Below are positions 16,662 to 26,452 of a DNA stretch of 60,171 bases, in pieces (the first letter of the stretch is position 1; each line of letters opens with the position of its first letter). The position numbers and the translations under genes were made by a program. The stretch spans positions 1 to 60,171 of the forward strand of contig JAFGDU010000134.1 of NCBI GenBank assembly GCA_016931915.1. The letters run 5' to 3'. This DNA comes from Actinomycetota bacterium. Its GTDB lineage: Bacteria; Actinomycetota; Geothermincolia; Geothermincolales; RBG-13-55-18. The notes under the pieces are model-generated. The model did no database searches. It was not told the DNA's origin and saw nothing but the letters and a program-made list of their open reading frames with translations.

Positions 16662-17965
16662 AAGCTGGTTGCGGCGAGCTCGATGGCCTTTCCCAGCTGC
16701 AGGTCCTCTTCTCCGACCACCGGGTTCTTGACCAGGTAATCCGGTACAAGGCCCTCGTCGTCTATGCTCTCGCCGCTGGGTGTATAATACCTGGCTATGG
16801 TAAGGCGCACGCCCGTGCCGTCATCCTGCCTGAATATCTTCTGGATAGAGCCTTTGCCGAAGGAGGTCTCGCCGACGAGGACGCAACGGTCGTTCTCCCG
16901 CAAAGCAGCGGCGAAGATCTCCGACGAGCTTGCCGAACCCCGGTCTATGAGGATGACCACAGGCAGATCCCACCCTATCTCGTCATCGGCCATGTATTCC
17001 TTGGTGGCGCCGGCAACGCGGCCGCGCGAGGACACGATCACCCCGTCTCGCAGAAACATATCCGCGGCGTTGATGGCGGGATCCATGTACCCTCCGGGGT
17101 TCAACCTCAAGTCGATAACCAGGGATTCGGCGCCTTGCCCTCTCAATTCCGCGAGGGCATCCGATATCTTCTGGTCGATGTCCTGCGTCCAATCGGTCAG
17201 GCGCACATAACCCACATTGCCTTCTTTCATCTCCGTCTCGAGCACCGGTACCTCTATCTCCCTGCGCACGATATCGAAGTACTTGATGTCGGATGAGGGG
17301 GGCCTCACGATCCCCAGCCCCACCGTGGTACCCTCTTCGCCGCGGATCAGAGTGACGACTTCGTTGATGTCCACGCCAACGACATTCCTGCCGTCGACCT
17401 CCTTGATGATATCTCCATCCTTCAGGCCCACCTCTTTGGCGGGGGTGCCGTCCAGTACCCTGATTATCTTGATCTCGTTCTTCTCCATCTGCATGACCAC
17501 CCCGATGCCGGTCAGGCGCCCGGAGAGCTGTGTGTCCAGCGACCTCAGTTCCTCCTCGCTCATGAAAGAGGAGTGCGGATCGTCCAGGGAATCGATCATG
17601 GCCGTGATGCCCCGGTCAACCAGGACGTCCTCGTCCGCCCCCTCGTCCGCCATCCTGCGTATGCCCCGCGCCCCGGCATAGAGGAGGCCATCATCGTCCA
17701 CCTCGTCCACGTAGTTTGCCTCCACGATGTTCTGGGCATCCATGTACGAGTCGCTTTCGCTCAGGATCTCCTCCAGCTCGCTCGTCTCCTCGTCCACGAC
17801 CAGGATGTCCGTCTTGCCTTCGTCTTGCGAGGACGACGAGCCGTCGGAGGAGAAGAGGTAGGGTATGGCGAAGCAGGAGCCGACGAGGAGCAGCGAGAGT
17901 ATTATCGCTACAGCGACCAGAATACGGTCTCTGCGCATCCTGTCTTCATCCACCTGATTTCTCAC
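16658..17965 (-). CDS. S41-family carboxy-terminal processing protease
   Basis: A 435-residue CtpA-type serine protease. It has an N-terminal membrane anchor (about 12-33) and an acidic linker. A PDZ domain at about 150-230 includes GIGVVMQMEKNEIKI and GLKDGDIIKEVDG. The S41 domain follows, with catalytic Ser in DRGSASSSEIFA and Lys in SFGKGSIQ. It should act outside the membrane on cell-envelope proteins. The gene follows ftsE-ftsX, as in many Gram-positives. The GTG start is the best available; a second GTG four codons later is possible. Confidence 0.92.
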   Translation of the reverse strand: MRNQVDEDRMRRDRILVAVAIILSLLLVGSCFAIPYLFSSDGSSSSQDEGKTDILVVDEETSELEEILSESDSYMDAQNIVEANYVDEVDDDGLLYAGARGIRRMADEGADEDVLVDRGITAMIDSLDDPHSSFMSEEELRSLDTQLSGRLTGIGVVMQMEKNEIKIIRVLDGTPAKEVGLKDGDIIKEVDGRNVVGVDINEVVTLIRGEEGTTVGLGIVRPPSSDIKYFDIVRREIEVPVLETEMKEGNVGYVRLTDWTQDIDQKISDALAELRGQGAESLVIDLRLNPGGYMDPAINAADMFLRDGVIVSSRGRVAGATKEYMADDEIGWDLPVVILIDRGSASSSEIFAAALRENDRCVLVGETSFGKGSIQKIFRQDDGTGVRLTIARYYTPSGESIDDEGLVPDYLVKNPVVGEEDLQLGKAIELAATSF

Positions 17966-17999
17966 CTCTAACCGGCCCGGGCATGCGGCGCTCCGCGGG

Positions 18000-18899
18000 C
18001 TATACCTCCAGGAATCGCCCGAGGGCGTATGCGCTGCCCAGTGCCCCTATGACTATTCCTCCCACGATCATGCAGGGGAAGAGGACAGGGATAAGCGATG
18101 GAGAAAGCGACAGGCGCAGGAACTGCAGGTTCTCGATGAGCTTGTCCAGTATCCACACCTTGACCGCCAGGGCCACCAGGATAGCCAGCAGCGAGCCCAC
18201 CAGGCCCTCGGATATACCCTCCATGATAAAGGGCCAGCGGATGAACCAGTTGGTGGCGCCCACCAGCTTCATGATGCCGATCTCCCTGCGCCGCGCGAAA
18301 ATGGCCACCTGGATGGTCACCGAGACCAGCAATATGGCGACAATGGCGAGTGCGAGGACTCCGATGATGCCGATCTGTCGGAACTTGTCGAAGATGTTCT
18401 CCAGCTTCTCAATGGCCGAGCTGGCCGATTTGATGTCCTCGATGCGCTCCCCGTAAGGGGCGTCATTGCTTATAACACCGACCACGACCCCTACGTCCTT
18501 GGGGTCCTTGGTCAGGAGTTCATATGAGTTGGGCAACGGGTTCTCGTCTATATACTCCCACAGCTCCGGCTGGTCCTTGAACCTCTCCTTGAACTCCTCG
18601 AGGGCTTGATCCTTGTCCTTGTAGGTAACGGTGGCCGGGTTCACCTCTGGTATGCCTACCAGGAATTGTTCGATGGCGGCACGCTCCTCCTCGGTGGTCA
18701 GGTCGGAGAGATAGATATCGATCTCGCCCACCTTGCGCTCCGCGTTCTTGATCATGTTGCTGAACATGTTCCAGCCCATGACCACCAGGGCCAGGATACC
18801 CAGGGACACCGCCACCACGGCGATGGCGGCCACGGCCAGGATGAGGTTCTTGCGCAGGGATGCCCAGGTCTCGGAGGCGAAATAGGTGACCTTATTCAT
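18000..18899 (-). CDS. ftsX: Cell-division protein FtsX
   Basis: A 299-residue permease-like protein of the FtsEX complex, which activates peptidoglycan hydrolases at division. It has a cytoplasmic N-terminus, one helix (about 20-45), an extracellular domain (about 50-165, containing EFKERFKDQPELWEYI), then three further helices. ARRREIGIMKLVGATNWFIRWPF is the conserved FtsX coupling segment. It overlaps ftsE by eight bases and should be translated with it. Confidence 0.95.
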   Translation of the reverse strand: MNKVTYFASETWASLRKNLILAVAAIAVVAVSLGILALVVMGWNMFSNMIKNAERKVGEIDIYLSDLTTEEERAAIEQFLVGIPEVNPATVTYKDKDQALEEFKERFKDQPELWEYIDENPLPNSYELLTKDPKDVGVVVGVISNDAPYGERIEDIKSASSAIEKLENIFDKFRQIGIIGVLALAIVAILLVSVTIQVAIFARRREIGIMKLVGATNWFIRWPFIMEGISEGLVGSLLAILVALAVKVWILDKLIENLQFLRLSLSPSLIPVLFPCMIVGGIVIGALGSAYALGRFLEV

Positions 18900-19575
18900 A
18901 TCCGTACACGCCCCTGTCCTGGTCGCGGATGATACGCCCGTTTTCCAGCGCTATCACCCGCTTGCGGAAGGCGTTCACTATCTGCTTGTCGTGGGTAGCC
19001 ATGATAACCGTGGTACCAGCGGAGTTGATCTTCTCCAGCAGGCGCACGACGCCCTCTGCCAGGGAGGGGTCGACGTTCCCCGTCGGCTCGTCCGCAAGGA
19101 GGATAGGGGGCCGGTTGATGAACGCCCGCGCGATGGCCACGCGCTGTTGCTCGCCGCCGGAGAGCTCGTCGGGAAAGGCGTCCAGTTTATGGCCCAGGCC
19201 CACCAGCTTGAGCACCTCCGGCACCTGCTGCTCCGCCACGCGATGTGACTTTCCGGTGACCTCCATGGCGTAGGCGACGTTCTGGTATACCGTTTTGTGC
19301 GGCAGGAGCTTGAAGTCCTGGAAGACGCAGCCGATCTTGCGTCTCAGGTACGGTACCTTCCACTTGCGCATCTGGTTGATGTTGGTGTCGGCGATGTATA
19401 TCTGCCCGCCGGTCGGCTCCTCCTCCTTGATCAAAAGTTTGATAAAGGTGCTCTTGCCCGATCCCGAGGGGCCTACTAGGAAGGCGAACTCCCCCCGCTC
19501 TATGTCCAGTGTCACTTCCTCGAGGGCGTACACGTTGCCCTTATATACCTTGGTGACCCTCCTCATCCGGATCAC
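18892..19575 (-). CDS. ftsE: Cell-division ATP-binding protein FtsE
   Basis: A 227-residue ABC ATPase. Walker A is GPSGSGKST, the signature is LSGGEQQRVAIARA, Walker B is PILLADEPTG followed by NVDPSL, and the switch His lies in MATHD. FLVGPSGSGKSTFIKLL and GCVFQDFKLL are typical of FtsE. It pairs with FtsX, encoded next. Start GTG, with GGAG ten bases upstream. Confidence 0.96.
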   Translation of the reverse strand: MIRMRRVTKVYKGNVYALEEVTLDIERGEFAFLVGPSGSGKSTFIKLLIKEEEPTGGQIYIADTNINQMRKWKVPYLRRKIGCVFQDFKLLPHKTVYQNVAYAMEVTGKSHRVAEQQVPEVLKLVGLGHKLDAFPDELSGGEQQRVAIARAFINRPPILLADEPTGNVDPSLAEGVVRLLEKINSAGTTVIMATHDKQIVNAFRKRVIALENGRIIRDQDRGVYGYE

Positions 19576-19624
19576 GATACATCATCTCCAATCGGATATT
19601 GCCTCAGCCAACCGCTCCATTCTA

Positions 19625-20566
19625 CTACCCGCAGAGGCCGCGAACCACCTCGGCGATGTGACGGGAGCCGAGTCCGAAATGTTCCACCAGCTCATCCGCC
19701 TTTCCCGAGGTCCCGAAGCTGTCCCGTATGCCCACCATGCGCACGGGCAAGGGCATCTCCTCACACATGAGTTCGGCGACGGCGCCACCCAACCCTCCCA
19801 TGACCGTGTGTTCCTCGCAGGTCACAACCCTGCCGGTGCGGGAGGCCGACTCCAGGATGCCCTCGCGGTCCAGGGGCTTTATGGTATGCACGTCGATGAC
19901 CTCCGCCTCTATGCCCCCGGACGCAAGCTCCTCCGCCGCCTCCAGCGCCTTGTGCACCATGAAACCGCAGGCCAGCATGGTAACATCGCTGCCGGGCCGC
20001 AGGATCAGCGCCTTTCCGAACTCGAAGCGGTAGGAGTCGTCGAAGAGCACCGGCACCTTGGGGCGCCCTATGCGCACGTATGCCGGCCCCTCTATGTAGG
20101 CCACCGCCTTTACGGCCTCGCGCGTCTCGTAGAAATCCGCCGGGACCACGACCTTCATGCGCGGGATCGCCCGCATGAGGGCGATATCCTCCAGGGCCTG
20201 GTGGGATGAACCGTCCTCCCCCACGGTGATGCCGCCGTGGCTGGCGCATATCTTCACGTTGAGGTTGGAATAAGCGATGGTGTTCCGCACCTGGTCGTAT
20301 GCGCGGCCGGTGGCAAATATGGCGAAGGTGGATGCGAAGACGATCTTGTCCGTCGCCGCCAGTCCCGCCGCGGTGGCCATGAGGTTCTGCTCCGCCACCC
20401 CGCAGTCCACGAAGCGGTCCGGGAAGCGCAGCTTGAACTTCTCCGTCTGGGTGGACTTGGCCAGGTCGGCGTCTAGGACCACCACCCTGGGGTCCTTTTC
20501 GCCCAGCTCCAGCAGGGCTGCGGCATAGCCGTCACGCGTGTTCCTGGTCTCCTGGGATACCGTCAA
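19625..20566 (-). CDS. Transketolase, C-terminal subunit
   Basis: A 313-residue half-transketolase carrying the pyrimidine-binding and C-terminal domains. [31 protein letters not shown] and the [23 protein letters not shown] stretch are typical of split transketolases and DXS-like enzymes. With the N-terminal subunit it should transfer two-carbon units in the pentose phosphate pathway, with thiamine diphosphate. Its TTG start overlaps the stop of the N-terminal subunit (TTGA at 20563-20566). Confidence 0.93.
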   Translation of the reverse strand: MTVSQETRNTRDGYAAALLELGEKDPRVVVLDADLAKSTQTEKFKLRFPDRFVDCGVAEQNLMATAAGLAATDKIVFASTFAIFATGRAYDQVRNTIAYSNLNVKICASHGGITVGEDGSSHQALEDIALMRAIPRMKVVVPADFYETREAVKAVAYIEGPAYVRIGRPKVPVLFDDSYRFEFGKALILRPGSDVTMLACGFMVHKALEAAEELASGGIEAEVIDVHTIKPLDREGILESASRTGRVVTCEEHTVMGGLGGAVAELMCEEMPLPVRMVGIRDSFGTSGKADELVEHFGLGSRHIAEVVRGLCG

Positions 20567-21435
20567 GGCTGCTCGATCTCCTTCAGCGCCCTCTCCATCT
20601 CCTCGGGCGTAGGCGCCTTGCCGTGGAAATCCACGTTGTTCTCCATGAAGGACACCCCCTTGCCCTTGACGGTATGGGCGATGATCATGCTCGGGCGCCC
20701 GGAGACATCGGCGGCGCGCTCCAGGGCCCGGCAGACCGCGATGACGTCATGGCCGTCTACCTCCTCCACCTCCCACCCGAAGGAACGCCACTTCGCGCCC
20801 ATGTCGCCCAGGCCGACCACATCGCAGCAGCTGCCGTCTATCTGCAGCCCGTTGTTGTCGAGGATGGCCGTCAGGTTGTCCAGGCAGTGATGGCCCGCGA
20901 GCATGGCGGCTTCCCAGATCCCGCCCTCCTGGCTTTCGCCGTCGCCCACCAGGGCATATACGCGAGACGTGCTCTCATCCATGCGCAGGCCCAGAGCCAT
21001 CCCGCAAGCCGCCGCCAGCCCCTGGCCCAGGGAACCGGTGGATATCTCGACCCCCGGGGTCTTGAGGCGGTCGGGGTGGCCCTGCAGCATCGAGCCCAGG
21101 CTGCGCAGGTGCCAGAGTTCCTCGCGGTCGAAGTACCCGCACCTGGCCAGGACGGCGTACAGCGCGGGGGCGGCATGTCCCTTGGAGAGGACAAAGCGGT
21201 CGCGGTAGCGCCAGCCCGGCTGCGCGGGATCGTGGTTCATTACCTTGAAGTAGAGGCAGACCAAGATGTCAGCGCAGGACAGCGAGCCGCCGGGGTGACC
21301 GCTCTGGGCAAGCCCGATCATGCGCACGATATCCCAGCGCACTTCCCTGGCAATCTCTTCCAGCTTATCCCTTAACTCTCTCTCTTCCGCCTCTTCCAAG
21401 TCCATGCCTTTCAATCCTCGTACAGGGACGGCCAT
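20563..21435 (-). CDS. Transketolase, N-terminal subunit
   Basis: A 290-residue half carrying the thiamine-diphosphate domain. The cofactor motif runs from [16 protein letters not shown] to [10 protein letters not shown], matching GDGx(25-30)[15 protein letters not shown] and [11 protein letters not shown] are conserved catalytic-site segments. Translationally coupled to the C-terminal subunit. The start at 21435 is preceded by GGAAGAGG; an internal ATG at codon 11 is an alternative. Confidence 0.94.
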   Translation of the reverse strand: MAVPVRGLKGMDLEEAEERELRDKLEEIAREVRWDIVRMIGLAQSGHPGGSLSCADILVCLYFKVMNHDPAQPGWRYRDRFVLSKGHAAPALYAVLARCGYFDREELWHLRSLGSMLQGHPDRLKTPGVEISTGSLGQGLAAACGMALGLRMDESTSRVYALVGDGESQEGGIWEAAMLAGHHCLDNLTAILDNNGLQIDGSCCDVVGLGDMGAKWRSFGWEVEEVDGHDVIAVCRALERAADVSGRPSMIIAHTVKGKGVSFMENNVDFHGKAPTPEEMERALKEIEQP

Positions 21436-21471
21436 ATACCTCTTCCTTCCCTAGTGCAATCGCCGGGCGTC

Positions 21472-22254
21472 TCACTCCAGGTGCAGTGTCTTACCCCTGG
21501 ATGCAAGAAAAGCCTCCAATCTCTCGACGGAGTAGTTTATCACGCTCTGAGGAGCCACGTCAGTTTCGCGTAATATTTCGACCGCGCGAGAGAATTCTCC
21601 TGCAAACGTGGCCACATGGGCGTCGCTTCCCACCGCGATGAGCCCCTTCCGGTCATGCAACAGCCGGGCCATCTCCCGGCAGTTATCCTCGCTGCCGCCG
21701 CGGGTATAGACGAAGGAGCTGTTGTTGACCTCCAGCGCCTTGCCCTCCCGCAGCGCGGCCTTCACGACTCTATCCATGTCCACGGGGTAGGAAGGGTTGT
21801 CGGGGTGAACGATGATATCCACCAGTGGATGGGCAAGAGCCGCTATGAGAGCGGCGGTATTCTCCTCGACGCTCTCTCCCTCGTAGCCGGTGTAGGGATG
21901 CAGCCCGGCATGGACGATATCCAGGCTCTCCAGGACTTTGTCCGGCAGGTCGAGGCGGCCATTCGTGTCCAGGATGTTTACCTCCGCGGACCGCAGCACC
22001 CATACGCCGTGCCAGCGCCGGGGCAGCACCTTCAGGTTCCAGAAATGGTAGATGTTTCCAGAGCCGGGGATCGCCGGGCCGTGATCGGTGACGGCGAAGG
22101 CCTCCAGCCCGTTCGCGGAGGCCCCGCGCGCGCACTCCTCTATGGTGGAATAGGCGTGCCCGCTGGAGATGCTGTGCACGTGCAGGTCCACCTTTATGTC
22201 GTAAGTCTGTTCTCCGGCCAAACGTTCACCTTTCGTTCTTCGGGCTTTCTCCAA
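21472..22254 (-). CDS. PHP-domain phosphoesterase
   Basis: A 260-residue protein of the PHP family, YcdX-like. The metal-binding motifs DLHVHSISSGHA, AVTDHGPAIPG, HAGLHPYTGYEG, IIVHPDNPSYPVD and VGSDAHVA line up as in trinuclear-metal phosphatases. Probable role: hydrolysis of a small phosphate ester or nucleotide; the substrate is unknown. It starts at TTG. It lies between prfB and the transketolase genes on the same strand but is separated from both by about 100 and 36 bases. Confidence 0.87.
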   Translation of the reverse strand: MEKARRTKGERLAGEQTYDIKVDLHVHSISSGHAYSTIEECARGASANGLEAFAVTDHGPAIPGSGNIYHFWNLKVLPRRWHGVWVLRSAEVNILDTNGRLDLPDKVLESLDIVHAGLHPYTGYEGESVEENTAALIAALAHPLVDIIVHPDNPSYPVDMDRVVKAALREGKALEVNNSSFVYTRGGSEDNCREMARLLHDRKGLIAVGSDAHVATFAGEFSRAVEILRETDVAPQSVINYSVERLEAFLASRGKTLHLE

Positions 22255-22336
22255 ACGGCATTATACCTGAGCCGTATGCGTGCCAGGCCTGGACAAGTTC
22301 AGTAATGCCGCAAATCAGTGGTCCCAGCGTCTTCGG

Positions 22337-22360
22337 ACTTCAGACTTCAGACTTCAGACT
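22337..22360. repeat. Heptamer tandem repeat at the prfB stop
   Basis: ACTTCAG occurs three times in perfect tandem (22337-22357), followed by ACT. The array abuts the prfB stop codon (22359-22361). It is short and could change the C-terminal end of RF2 by slippage. Confidence 0.7.
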
Positions 22361-23460
22361 ATTGTGCCGTTTTCCATCTCAGGTACGCATCGATGAGTTC
22401 GTCGAGGTCGCCGTCGAGCACGGCGTCCACGTTGCCGATCTCCAGGTCGGTGCGGTGGTCCTTTGCCATGCGATAAGGATGGAGCACGTACGAACGTATC
22501 TGGCTCCCGAAACCGATGTCCATCTTCTCCCCGCGCAGCTTTTCTATCTCCTTCTCGCGCTCGCGGCGGGCCAGCTCGGCAAGGCGCGCCTCCAGTATGC
22601 GCATGGCCGTCGCCCGGTTCGATATCTGCGAGCGCTCGTTCTGGCAGGAGACCACGGTGCCGGTGGGGGTATGGGTGATGCGCACGGCGGAGTCTGTGAC
22701 GTTGACGTGCTGACCTCCCGCCCCGCTGGAACGGTAGGTCTCTACGCGCAGATCCTTGGGGTCTATCTCTATCTCGCCCTCGGCCTCCAGCATGGGGATG
22801 ACGTCCAGGGAGGCAAAGGATGTATGGCGTCGGCTCGAGGCGTCATACGGGGAGATCCGCACCAGGCGGTGGACGCCTTTCTCGGAGAGGAAGAGCCCGT
22901 ACGCAAAGCGGCCGTGTACCGTGAAAGTCGCGCTCTTTATCCCGCCGCCCTCACCGGGCTGCAGGTCGTTGAGGTCCACCTTGAAGCCGCGGGCCTCAGC
23001 CCAGCGCAGGTACATGCGCAGGAGCATCTCGGCCCAGTCCTGGGATTCCAGCCCCCCGGCGCCGGGGTGGATGCTTACGATGGCGTCGCTGGCGTCGAAC
23101 TCCCCGGGGAGGAGGCTCTCCTCCTCCAAGCGGTCCACATCGCGCTGCAGCTTCCCCACTCCACGCCCGATATCTCCCGACAGGCTGAGGTCGTCCTCTT
23201 CCTGCGCCAGCTGCACCAGTTCCTCGAGCTCCCGGTGCTCCGCCGACAGCCTCTCCCAGGTATCCACGGTGTCCTTCAAGGCAGACAACTCGGCGAGGAT
23301 GCGGCGGGCCTTGTCCTGGTCGTCCCAGAGATCGGGCCTGGCGGCCTGCTTCTCGAGCTCGGCCGCCTGTACCCTCTTGCCCTCTATGTCAAAGATACTC
23401 CTTTATCTTGCTCAACCTGCCCGCGGTTTCCTCCAGCTCGCCTCGATAGTCGCTTAACAA
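22359..23460 (-). CDS. prfB: Peptide chain release factor 2, with programmed +1 frameshift
   Basis: RF2 of 366 residues, read in two frames. The first frame starts at a TTG at 23460 (AAGGAG seven bases upstream) and encodes MLSDYRGELEETAGRLSKIK and so on, to codon 23. The next in-frame codon is TGA (23391-23389), inside the classical slip site CTT TGA C, with an internal Shine-Dalgarno AAAGGAG three bases before CTT. A +1 shift enters the main frame at 23390. The GGQ motif is at residues 248-250. The codon-reading tripeptide at 203-205 is SPY rather than SPF. High RF2 terminates at the TGA and low RF2 favours the shift, giving autoregulation. secA lies 11 bases upstream. Confidence 0.95.
23388..23401 (-). 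promoter_or_regulatory. prfB frameshift site (slip codon, TGA and internal SD)
   Basis: On the minus strand AAGGAG TAT CTT TGA C: the SD-like AAGGAG, a three-base spacer, the slippery CTT and the recoded TGA followed by C. This is the arrangement known from E. coli and many other bacterial prfB genes. Confidence 0.95.
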
Positions 23461-23471
23461 TTCTCTTCTCC

Positions 23472-26087
23472 TTATGCCCCACAACAGAACTTATATTTCT
23501 TCCCGCTGCCGCAGGGGCAGGGGGCGTTCCTGCCCACCTTTTCCGAACGCACGGTTGCCGTCCTTTTTTTCTTCTCCTTACCCCCGCTCCCCTCTACAAC
23601 ACGTATGGGCCTCTCCTCGGCCTTCACCAGCTTGACGTGGAACATATAGCGCAGGAACTCCTCCTGGATGCTGGCGACAAGTTCCTGGAAGGTGCCGAAG
23701 GCCTCGTTCTGGTATTCCACCAGCGGGTCCCGGCCGGCGAACGAGCGCAGCCCCACGCTGTCGCGCAGGTAGTCCATGTCGTAAAGGTGGTCCCGCCAGC
23801 GGTTGTCGATGACCCGCAGCATGACCAGGCGCTCCATCTCCCGGATGTCCCTGCCCGACTCGGCGAATTCCGCCTCCCTCGCCGCGTAGGCGTCGAACGC
23901 GTCCTCGACCAGGGCATCCCGCAATCCCTGATATGTAACGGCGTCCATATCTATGCTCTCCGGATCGAAGCTCACCGGGTAGAGAGCACGCAGGGAGCGG
24001 AAAAGCCCGGCCAGGTCCCAATCCGTGGGGTCCTCCTGGGGGTCGATATGCTTTTCCATGGCGGCATCGATGGCCTCGGGGATCATCTCATCCACGCGCG
24101 CGTGCAGGTCCTCTCCCTCCAACAGGCGGTTGCGCTCGGCGTAGATCACCTCTCTCTGGGTGTTCATGACATCGTCGTATTTCAGGAGGTTCTTACGCAC
24201 CTCGAAGTTGTTCGCCTCCACGTTTTTCTGGGCCGTCTCGATAGCCCTGGTGACCATCTTGTTCTCGATGGGCTGGTCCTCGGGGAGGGGCAGCCTGTCC
24301 ATCAACGAGGCAACTGCGTTGGATGCGAAGATACGCATGAGGTCGTCCTCCAGGGAGAGGTAGAAGCGGGACAATCCGGGGTCGCCCTGGCGGCCGGAGC
24401 GGCCGCGCAGCTGGTTGTCGATGCGACGGGCCTCGTGGCGTTCGGTGCCCAGGACGTAAAGGCCTCCCGCCTCGATGACCTTTTTCTTCTCCTCCTCGCA
24501 CTCACGGCGCGTCTCCTCCAGGACCTCTTCGTATTCCTCCTCGCTGTATTCCTCCTTGCCGGCAAGTTTCTGCCTGGCGAGCATCTCCGGATTGCCGCCC
24601 AGCATGATGTCCGTACCGCGTCCGGCCATGTTGGTGGCGATGGTCAACGCTTTCGGGCGCCCGGCCTGGGCGACTATCTCCGCCTCCCTGGCATGGTGCT
24701 TGGCGTTGAGTACCTGGTGGGGTATGCCCCTCTTATTGAGCATGCCCGAGAGGCGCTCCGATTTCTCGATGGAGACGGTACCCACCAGGACCGGCTGGCC
24801 CCGCTCGTAACAGTCGATGATATCCTCGACCACCGCCTTGAACTTGGCCTCCTCCGCCTTGTAGATGAGGTCGTTCATATCGTCCCTGATCATGGGCAGG
24901 TTGGTGGGTATCTCCATCACCTCGAGCCCGTATATCTCCTCGAACTCTCCGGCCTCGGTGGCCGCGGTACCCGTCATGCCCGCAAGCTTGTCGTACATGC
25001 GGAAGTAGTTCTGCAGGGTGATTGTCGCCAGGGTCTGGTTCTCCTGGCGCACCTTCAATCCCTCCTTGGCTTCCACCGCCTGGTGCAGACCGTCGCTCCA
25101 CCTGCGTCCGGGCATGAGCCGGCCCGTGAACTCGTCCACGATAACCACCTGTCCTTCGGTGACCACGTAATCCGTATCGCGGCGGTAATGCTCCTTGGCC
25201 TTGAGGGCGTTCTGCATGTGATGCACCAGGGGCGTGTTGAGGTGATCGTAGAGGTTCTCCAGCCCGAGTATGGTCTCCACCTTGTGTATGCCCTCCTCGG
25301 TGATGGAGACGGTGCGCGTTTTTTCCTCGATCTCGTAATCCTCTCCCAGCTCGAGGCGGGGGGCTATGCCGGCGAACTGGCGGTAGAGCCGTGCCGATTC
25401 CTCGGCAGCTCCCGAGATGATCAGGGGTGTACGGGCTTCGTCTATGAGGATGGAGTCCACCTCGTCCACGATGGCGTAATTGTGCCTCCGCTGCACCATG
25501 CGCCCGTAATCGACCTCCAGGTTGTCCCTGAGGTAATCGAAACCGAACTCGTTATTGGTGCCGTAGGTTATGTCGGCCGAATACGCCTGCACCTTCTGCT
25601 CCTTGGGCATCTGGGCCTGGATCAGCCCTACCGACAGCCCCAGGAACTTGTATATGACCCCCATCCACTCGCTGTCGCGGCGGGCCAGGTAGTCGTTTAC
25701 GGTCACGATGTGTACGCCCTTGCCCTCAAGGGCATTAAGGTAAGCCGCCAGGGTGGATACCAGGGTCTTGCCCTCGCCGGTCTTCATCTCGGCGATCTTT
25801 CCCTGGTGGAGGACTATTCCTCCCATGATCTGCACGTCGAAATGGCGCTGTCCCAACGTGCGCACCGCGGTCTCCCTCACCGTGGCGAACGCCTCGGGGA
25901 GGATTTCTTCCAGGGTTTCGCCCCTCTCAAGGCGCTCCTTGAAGCGCGCGGTCGCGGCGCGCAATTCGTCATCGCTCGCGCCCTGCATCTCGGGCTCAAG
26001 CCCATTCACTTCCCGGGCCATTTCCGCAAGCTGCTCGAGCCGTTTGCGTTCGCCCATGCGCAGGACCTTACCCAGAGGGTTTTTCAC
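23472..26087 (-). CDS. secA: Preprotein translocase ATPase SecA
   Basis: An 871-residue motor that pushes preproteins through SecYEG. Walker A is [11 protein letters not shown] (about 101-111). [16 protein letters not shown] is the Walker B region, and [29 protein letters not shown] and [11 protein letters not shown] mark the second helicase half. The C-terminal zinc motif [18 protein letters not shown] (about 853-870) binds SecB or ribosomes. The GTG start follows AAGGAG by six bases. Length is normal for the family. It is followed by prfB. Confidence 0.97.
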   Translation of the reverse strand: MKNPLGKVLRMGERKRLEQLAEMAREVNGLEPEMQGASDDELRAATARFKERLERGETLEEILPEAFATVRETAVRTLGQRHFDVQIMGGIVLHQGKIAEMKTGEGKTLVSTLAAYLNALEGKGVHIVTVNDYLARRDSEWMGVIYKFLGLSVGLIQAQMPKEQKVQAYSADITYGTNNEFGFDYLRDNLEVDYGRMVQRRHNYAIVDEVDSILIDEARTPLIISGAAEESARLYRQFAGIAPRLELGEDYEIEEKTRTVSITEEGIHKVETILGLENLYDHLNTPLVHHMQNALKAKEHYRRDTDYVVTEGQVVIVDEFTGRLMPGRRWSDGLHQAVEAKEGLKVRQENQTLATITLQNYFRMYDKLAGMTGTAATEAGEFEEIYGLEVMEIPTNLPMIRDDMNDLIYKAEEAKFKAVVEDIIDCYERGQPVLVGTVSIEKSERLSGMLNKRGIPHQVLNAKHHAREAEIVAQAGRPKALTIATNMAGRGTDIMLGGNPEMLARQKLAGKEEYSEEEYEEVLEETRRECEEEKKKVIEAGGLYVLGTERHEARRIDNQLRGRSGRQGDPGLSRFYLSLEDDLMRIFASNAVASLMDRLPLPEDQPIENKMVTRAIETAQKNVEANNFEVRKNLLKYDDVMNTQREVIYAERNRLLEGEDLHARVDEMIPEAIDAAMEKHIDPQEDPTDWDLAGLFRSLRALYPVSFDPESIDMDAVTYQGLRDALVEDAFDAYAAREAEFAESGRDIREMERLVMLRVIDNRWRDHLYDMDYLRDSVGLRSFAGRDPLVEYQNEAFGTFQELVASIQEEFLRYMFHVKLVKAEERPIRVVEGSGGKEKKKRTATVRSEKVGRNAPCPCGSGKKYKFCCGA

Positions 26088-26452
26088 CGTTCACTCCTTC
26101 TCCATGCCTTCCTTCCTGCCGCCGCACGTCGTATCCTCTCCGGGCGGACCATGCCTTCCGCAACTTGGATGCCGCGAGGCCACGGACTGTTTCAACCTCT
26201 TCCCGCCGTTCCCGCCAGCGGTGGGGCCGCAAATACCATGTGCCAGATACGATGATAGCAAAACTCGCCCTCCTGGCTCAGCATAACATAAGAGCTAAGC
26301 GCTAAATCGGGATTACGCTGGGGCAAAGAACGCCAACGGGCGTGCACACAGAACATGCTCTTGCAGCGATCCACCCATTCACGTACCCGTGGGTAAACCA
26401 TGAGACGTTGAGGCCTGACCCCCGACGTTGAAAATGGAGGGCTGACCCCAGG
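26088..26452. other. Intergenic gap between the HD-domain gene and secA
   Basis: No supported gene in these 365 bases. The left end (26400-26452) has two short motifs, GGCCTGACCCCCGACG and GGGCTGACCCCAGG. They resemble GGGTCAG-type motifs at 30.27-30.77 kb and may be relics of mobile-element-associated repeats. The right end must hold the secA promoter; none is clear. Confidence 0.5.

Noticed and set aside
26085..26087. secA truncated or unusual start
   Set aside because: The GTG start with AAGGAG at six bases and an intact N-terminus gives a normal-length SecA.
22305..26255. A 1316-codon open frame on the plus strand
   Set aside because: It is entirely antisense to prfB and secA, both clear by motif. 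Its length comes from the GC-rich codon bias of the real genes.
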